From contig CAAGDV010000025.1 in NCBI GenBank assembly GCA_900768755.1, forward strand, positions 1 to 64,000: 64,000 nt of DNA. Direction: 5' to 3'. Every line of letters begins with the position of its first letter. The first letter of the stretch is position 1. The notes beneath the pieces were generated by a model. The model was not told where the DNA came from. It ran no database searches and was given only the letters and a program-made list of their open reading frames with translations. The stretch comes from Lachnospiraceae bacterium. Its GTDB lineage: Bacteria > Bacillota > Clostridia > Lachnospirales > Lachnospiraceae. Positions 60,943 to 64,000 of this stretch are shown in pieces. The translations under genes and the position numbers were made by a program.

Positions 60943-61701
60943 ATGGGTTTTTTTAAAGATTTTAAAGAGGATTTGTCACAGGCTGTCAGCGAGTTGTCTG
61001 ATGATGCAGGAAAGCTTATGGGCGGGAGCGCGGAAGAAGAGAAGGTTATTGACGATGACGCAATGGTAGACACTCTTATGGAAGACGAAGAGGCTGAGAT
61101 TCAGATGGAACAGTCACTTAAGAATCTTGTTAATTCTCTTGACGATGAGCCGGAGGCAGAAGAGGAGGACGAGAGCAGTGCTTTCGAGGAAGATATTGAG
61201 GAGAGAACTGACGATCCGGATGATAAGCAGGAGATTTCAGGCGATACTGCAAGCGATGAGACTACAATAATTACGCCGGGTCTTGCAATCAAAGGTGATA
61301 TTACATGCAATGGTTCAATTGAGCTTCTCGGTAAGGTTGAGGGTAATGTTACCTGCCGCGGAAAGCTTGTTGTGAGCGGAGCGATAGAGGGAAATTCATC
61401 GTCTTCCGATTTCTATGCGGACAAAGCACGCATCACAGGAGATATTACCTGTGAGGGTCCTGCCAAAATCGGCAACGGCTCCGTTATCATCGGCAACCTC
61501 GTTGCAACCTCAGCGGTTATCGCCGGTGCAATCAAGGGAGACATCGATGTTCAGGGACCGGTTATTGTTGACACAACCGCAATTGTTATGGGCAACATCA
61601 AATCAAAACTTGTCCAGATTAATAACGGCGCGGTGCTTGAGGGATATGTATCGCAGTGCTATTCGGACAACAGCCCGAAGAAATTTTTCGGTAATCTATA
61701 A
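60943..61701 (+). CDS. Bactofilin family cytoskeletal protein
   Basis: A 252-residue protein with a long acidic N-terminal region (1-105, runs of Asp/Glu) and a bactofilin beta-helix (about 106-235) with repeated Gly-hydrophobic rungs such as GDITCNGSIELLGKVEGNV and GAIKGDIDVQGPVIVDTT. Bactofilins polymerise without nucleotide and position cell-wall enzymes. The upstream deacetylase gene is a plausible client. AAGGAGG precedes the ATG. The acidic extension is longer than in most members. Confidence 0.85.
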   Translation: MGFFKDFKEDLSQAVSELSDDAGKLMGGSAEEEKVIDDDAMVDTLMEDEEAEIQMEQSLKNLVNSLDDEPEAEEEDESSAFEEDIEERTDDPDDKQEISGDTASDETTIITPGLAIKGDITCNGSIELLGKVEGNVTCRGKLVVSGAIEGNSSSSDFYADKARITGDITCEGPAKIGNGSVIIGNLVATSAVIAGAIKGDIDVQGPVIVDTTAIVMGNIKSKLVQINNGAVLEGYVSQCYSDNSPKKFFGNL

Positions 61702-61715
61702 TCAGTGAGGTTTTT

Positions 61716-62417
61716 ATGAAAGAGAAAAGAATTTTGTTAAAATTAAGCGGTGAGGCTTTGGCAGGAGACCGTCACACAGGATTTGATGAGGCAACCGTTC
61801 TTGAAATTGCAAGACAGGTAAGAATCATACACGATGATGGAGCCGAGATTGGCGTTGTTATCGGCGGAGGCAATTTCTGGCGCGGACGTACGAGCGAGAA
61901 TATGGACAGGACAAAGGCTGACCAGATCGGAATGCTTGCAACGATTATGAACTGTATATATGTATCAGAGATGTTCAGAAGCGTCGGACTTGAGACTGAG
62001 ATTCTTACTCCGTTTACATGCGGAGCCATGACCAAGCTGTTTTCAAAAGACCGCGCCAACAAATATTTTGCGCAGGGACGCATCGTATTTTTTGCCGGAG
62101 GAACGGGACATCCCTATTTCTCAACAGATACGGGCATTGTGCTTCGGGCAATTGAGATGGAGGCGGACGCAATATATCTCGCAAAGGCGATTGACGGCGT
62201 GTATGACAAAGACCCCAAGACCAATCCGGATGCTGTCAAGTTCGACACGGTATCTATTGACGAGGTAATAGAGAAGAAACTTGCGGTAATCGATATGACC
62301 GCTTCGGTTATGTGCATGGAGAATAAGATGCCGCTTGTTGTTTTCGGCCTTAATGAGGCTGACAGCATTATCAACACCTATAACGGAAAATTCAACGGAA
62401 CAGTTGTAACAGTTTAA
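61716..62417 (+). CDS. pyrH: UMP kinase
   Basis: Hexameric bacterial UMP kinase (UMP + ATP to UDP), 233 residues. Marks are LKLSGEALAGD at the start, VVIGGGNFWRGR and ATIMNCIYVSE, DGVYDKDPKTNPDA near the C-terminus. It starts 15 bp after the bactofilin gene; the usual upstream partners rpsB and tsf are absent. Confidence 0.95.
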   Translation: MKEKRILLKLSGEALAGDRHTGFDEATVLEIARQVRIIHDDGAEIGVVIGGGNFWRGRTSENMDRTKADQIGMLATIMNCIYVSEMFRSVGLETEILTPFTCGAMTKLFSKDRANKYFAQGRIVFFAGGTGHPYFSTDTGIVLRAIEMEADAIYLAKAIDGVYDKDPKTNPDAVKFDTVSIDEVIEKKLAVIDMTASVMCMENKMPLVVFGLNEADSIINTYNGKFNGTVVTV

Positions 62418-62441
62418 ATTAATATTAATCGGAGGTTCATT

Positions 62442-62996
62442 ATGAGCGAAATTACTAAAATATACGAAGATAAGATGGCAAAGAGCCTTGATGCTCTTGA
62501 AAACGAATTTGCCACAATCAGGGCAGGAAGAGCCAATCCGCATATTCTCGACAAATTGTCGGTTGAGTACTACGGAACGATGACTCCGCTTCAGCAGGTT
62601 GCCAACATATCTGTGCCGGAGGCGCGAATCATACAGATTCAGCCTTGGGAGAGCTCACTTATCAAAGGAATCGAGAAGGCTATTCTCACATCGGATTTGG
62701 GACTCACACCGTCCAACGACGGCAAAATAATCAGACTTGTTTTCCCGGAACTGACAGAGGACAGACGTAAAGAGATTGTTAAGGACATTAAGAAAAAAGG
62801 CGAGAACGCGAAAGTTGCCGTAAGAAATGTCAGAAGAGATGCCAACGACGCGATTAAGAAGACTGCAAAGGAAAGCGATATGTCTGAGGATGAAGTAAAG
62901 AATACAGAGGCAGATATCCAGAAGATTACTGACAAGTACATCGCTGAGATTGACAAGGCCGTTGACAGTAAAACAAAGGAAATTATGACGGTTTAG
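62442..62996 (+). CDS. frr: Ribosome recycling factor
   Basis: A 184-residue protein that with EF-G splits post-termination ribosomes. Family marks are RAGRANPHILDKLSVEYYG, LQQVANISVPEARIIQIQPW and GENAKVAVRNVRRDAND. CGGAGG precedes the ATG. It is co-transcribed with pyrH and uppS. Confidence 0.96.
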   Translation: MSEITKIYEDKMAKSLDALENEFATIRAGRANPHILDKLSVEYYGTMTPLQQVANISVPEARIIQIQPWESSLIKGIEKAILTSDLGLTPSNDGKIIRLVFPELTEDRRKEIVKDIKKKGENAKVAVRNVRRDANDAIKKTAKESDMSEDEVKNTEADIQKITDKYIAEIDKAVDSKTKEIMTV

Positions 62997-62997
62997 T

Positions 62998-63732
62998 ATG
63001 GATAATTATAATGAAAAGCTGGGACTTAATGTACCCGAGCATGTCGGCATAATTCTTGACGGCAACGGACGCTGGGCCAAAAAACGCCTTATGCCGCGTA
63101 ATTTCGGACATGTGCAGGGAAGTAAGGTACTTGAGCAGATCTGCGAAGATGCAGACGAAATAGGTATAAAATATCTCACTGTTTATGTTTTTTCAACCGA
63201 GAACTGGAAACGCTCCGAATCGGAGGTCAGCGGTTTAATGACGATTCTTAGGGGATACCTTAAGGATTGCATCAAGCGCGCGGCGCGCAACAATATGAAG
63301 GTGCGCATTCTCGGCAGAAGAGACAGGCTTGACGCCGATATCATAAAGAGCATTACAGAGCTTGAAGAGGCGTCAAAGAACAACACAGGCCTTGTCTTTC
63401 AGGTTGCGCTGAATTACGGCGCGAGGGATGAGATGATACGTGCGATGAGAAGGATGACTGCGGACATAATCGAGAACAGACAGTCACCCGAATGCATTGA
63501 CGAGGAATTGTTTTCTTCATACCTTGACACGGCAGGGACACCGGATCCGGATTTGATAATACGAACAAGCGGAGAACAGAGGATATCCAATTTTCTTTTG
63601 TGGCAGTGCGCGTATTCCGAATTTGATTTTCCGGAAATTTTGTGGCCGGATTTTAACAAGAACAGACTGATTGAGGCTGTTAAGAGGTATAATAGTAAAG
63701 ACAGACGTTTTGGCGGAGTTAAGGAGGAGTAA
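62998..63732 (+). CDS. uppS: Undecaprenyl diphosphate synthase / isoprenyl transferase
   Basis: A 244-residue cis-prenyltransferase making undecaprenyl diphosphate, the lipid carrier for wall synthesis. The catalytic Asp21 is in ILDGNGRWAKKR. Other marks are FSTENWKRSESEV and RTSGEQRISNFLLWQCAYSE, EILWPDF near the end. It begins 1 bp after the frr stop. Confidence 0.95.
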   Translation: MDNYNEKLGLNVPEHVGIILDGNGRWAKKRLMPRNFGHVQGSKVLEQICEDADEIGIKYLTVYVFSTENWKRSESEVSGLMTILRGYLKDCIKRAARNNMKVRILGRRDRLDADIIKSITELEEASKNNTGLVFQVALNYGARDEMIRAMRRMTADIIENRQSPECIDEELFSSYLDTAGTPDPDLIIRTSGEQRISNFLLWQCAYSEFDFPEILWPDFNKNRLIEAVKRYNSKDRRFGGVKEE

Positions 63733-63733
63733 T

Positions 63734-64000
63734 ATGCTTACCAGAATTATAAGTGCGGCGGTTCTTACGCTGATATTAGTCGGTTCCGTTATCGGTGGGC
63801 GTATAAGTATGTTTATATTGTCTTTTACGATTTCTGCCATTGGCATGTTTGAATTGTACCGTGTGGTCGGAGTTCACAAAAAGCCGATTGGAATAGTCGG
63901 ATATCTTATCGCAGCGGGGTACTATGCTCTTTTATGGTTCGGACTTATGGATTATATGATGTATTTCTGCGTTGGTTCGGCAATACTGATAATGTTTACG
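63734..64000 (+). CDS. cdsA: Phosphatidate cytidylyltransferase, N-terminal part (runs off the window)
   Basis: ATG at 63734 with AAGGAGG upstream opens MLTRIISAAVLTLILVGSVI and several further helices through the window edge; 89 residues are visible. The start and the fixed position after uppS identify CdsA, which makes CDP-diacylglycerol. The catalytic C-terminal signature is outside the window, so identification rests on gene order and the membrane pattern. Confidence 0.82.
   Translation, partial: MLTRIISAAVLTLILVGSVIGGRISMFILSFTISAIGMFELYRVVGVHKKPIGIVGYLIAAGYYALLWFGLMDYMMYFCVGSAILIMFT

Overview
The window looks like chromosomal DNA of an anaerobic, spore-related Firmicute, most likely a Lachnospiraceae member (Butyrivibrio/Roseburia-like). 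The reasons are SpmA and SpmB homologues, LplB/YtcP/YtcQ-type oligosaccharide ABC transporters with YesM/YesN-like two-component proteins, a reversed-domain GH3 enzyme, the MecA (ClpC adaptor) and Tex genes, a pyrH-frr-uppS-cdsA housekeeping block, and strong AGGAGG ribosome binding sites. Taxonomy is inferred from gene content only. I saw no rRNA, tRNA, CRISPR array or riboswitch.

Layout. 0-12.6 kb: D-lactate-type dehydrogenase, lysophospholipase-like hydrolase, a surface cysteine protease with a Thr-rich stalk, an aconitase-family hydratase, a chemoreceptor, SpmA, an MFS carrier and a sensor kinase. 12.7-27.6 kb: a glycan-use locus with a repeated surface protein, two permeases, two solute-binding lipoproteins, a YesL-like protein, a tiny membrane peptide, GH3, an AraC-type response regulator and a GH29 fucosidase. 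27.8-32.7 kb: a response regulator with HD-GYP and GGDEF domains, an AI-2E family exporter, SpmB and DegV. 32.9-35.8 kb: an accessory, decaying region (broken small genes, RhuM, a SymE-like remnant, an IS110 remnant). 35.9-41.5 kb: a BMP-type nucleoside/purine ABC importer ending in xanthine phosphoribosyltransferase. 41.8-46.2 kb: an ABC exporter and small secreted proteins, one behind a promoter whose spacer holds eight G residues. 46.3-52.3 kb: Tex and mecA, then an unusual cluster of a Ser/Thr kinase fused to a P-loop NTPase-like domain, a second such NTPase, a small protein, and a frameshifted LytTR regulator. 52.6-54.2 kb: an IS110-family element. 54.5-59.7 kb: an arsenate-reductase-like protein, a choice-of-anchor-A surface protein and a MacB-like ABC protein. 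59.8-64 kb: polysaccharide deacetylase, bactofilin, pyrH, frr, uppS and partial cdsA.

The most unusual signal is a family of about 120-nt structured repeats (five full copies and one fragment). All share one fold: a long outer stem, an asymmetric 5' bulge, an inner stem with an AG bulge, and an A-rich loop. Stem sequences change between copies while pairing is kept, so the fold seems to be maintained. Three copies sit directly after genes and could end transcription; one copy has a wholly different outer stem and no T-run, so termination cannot be the only role.
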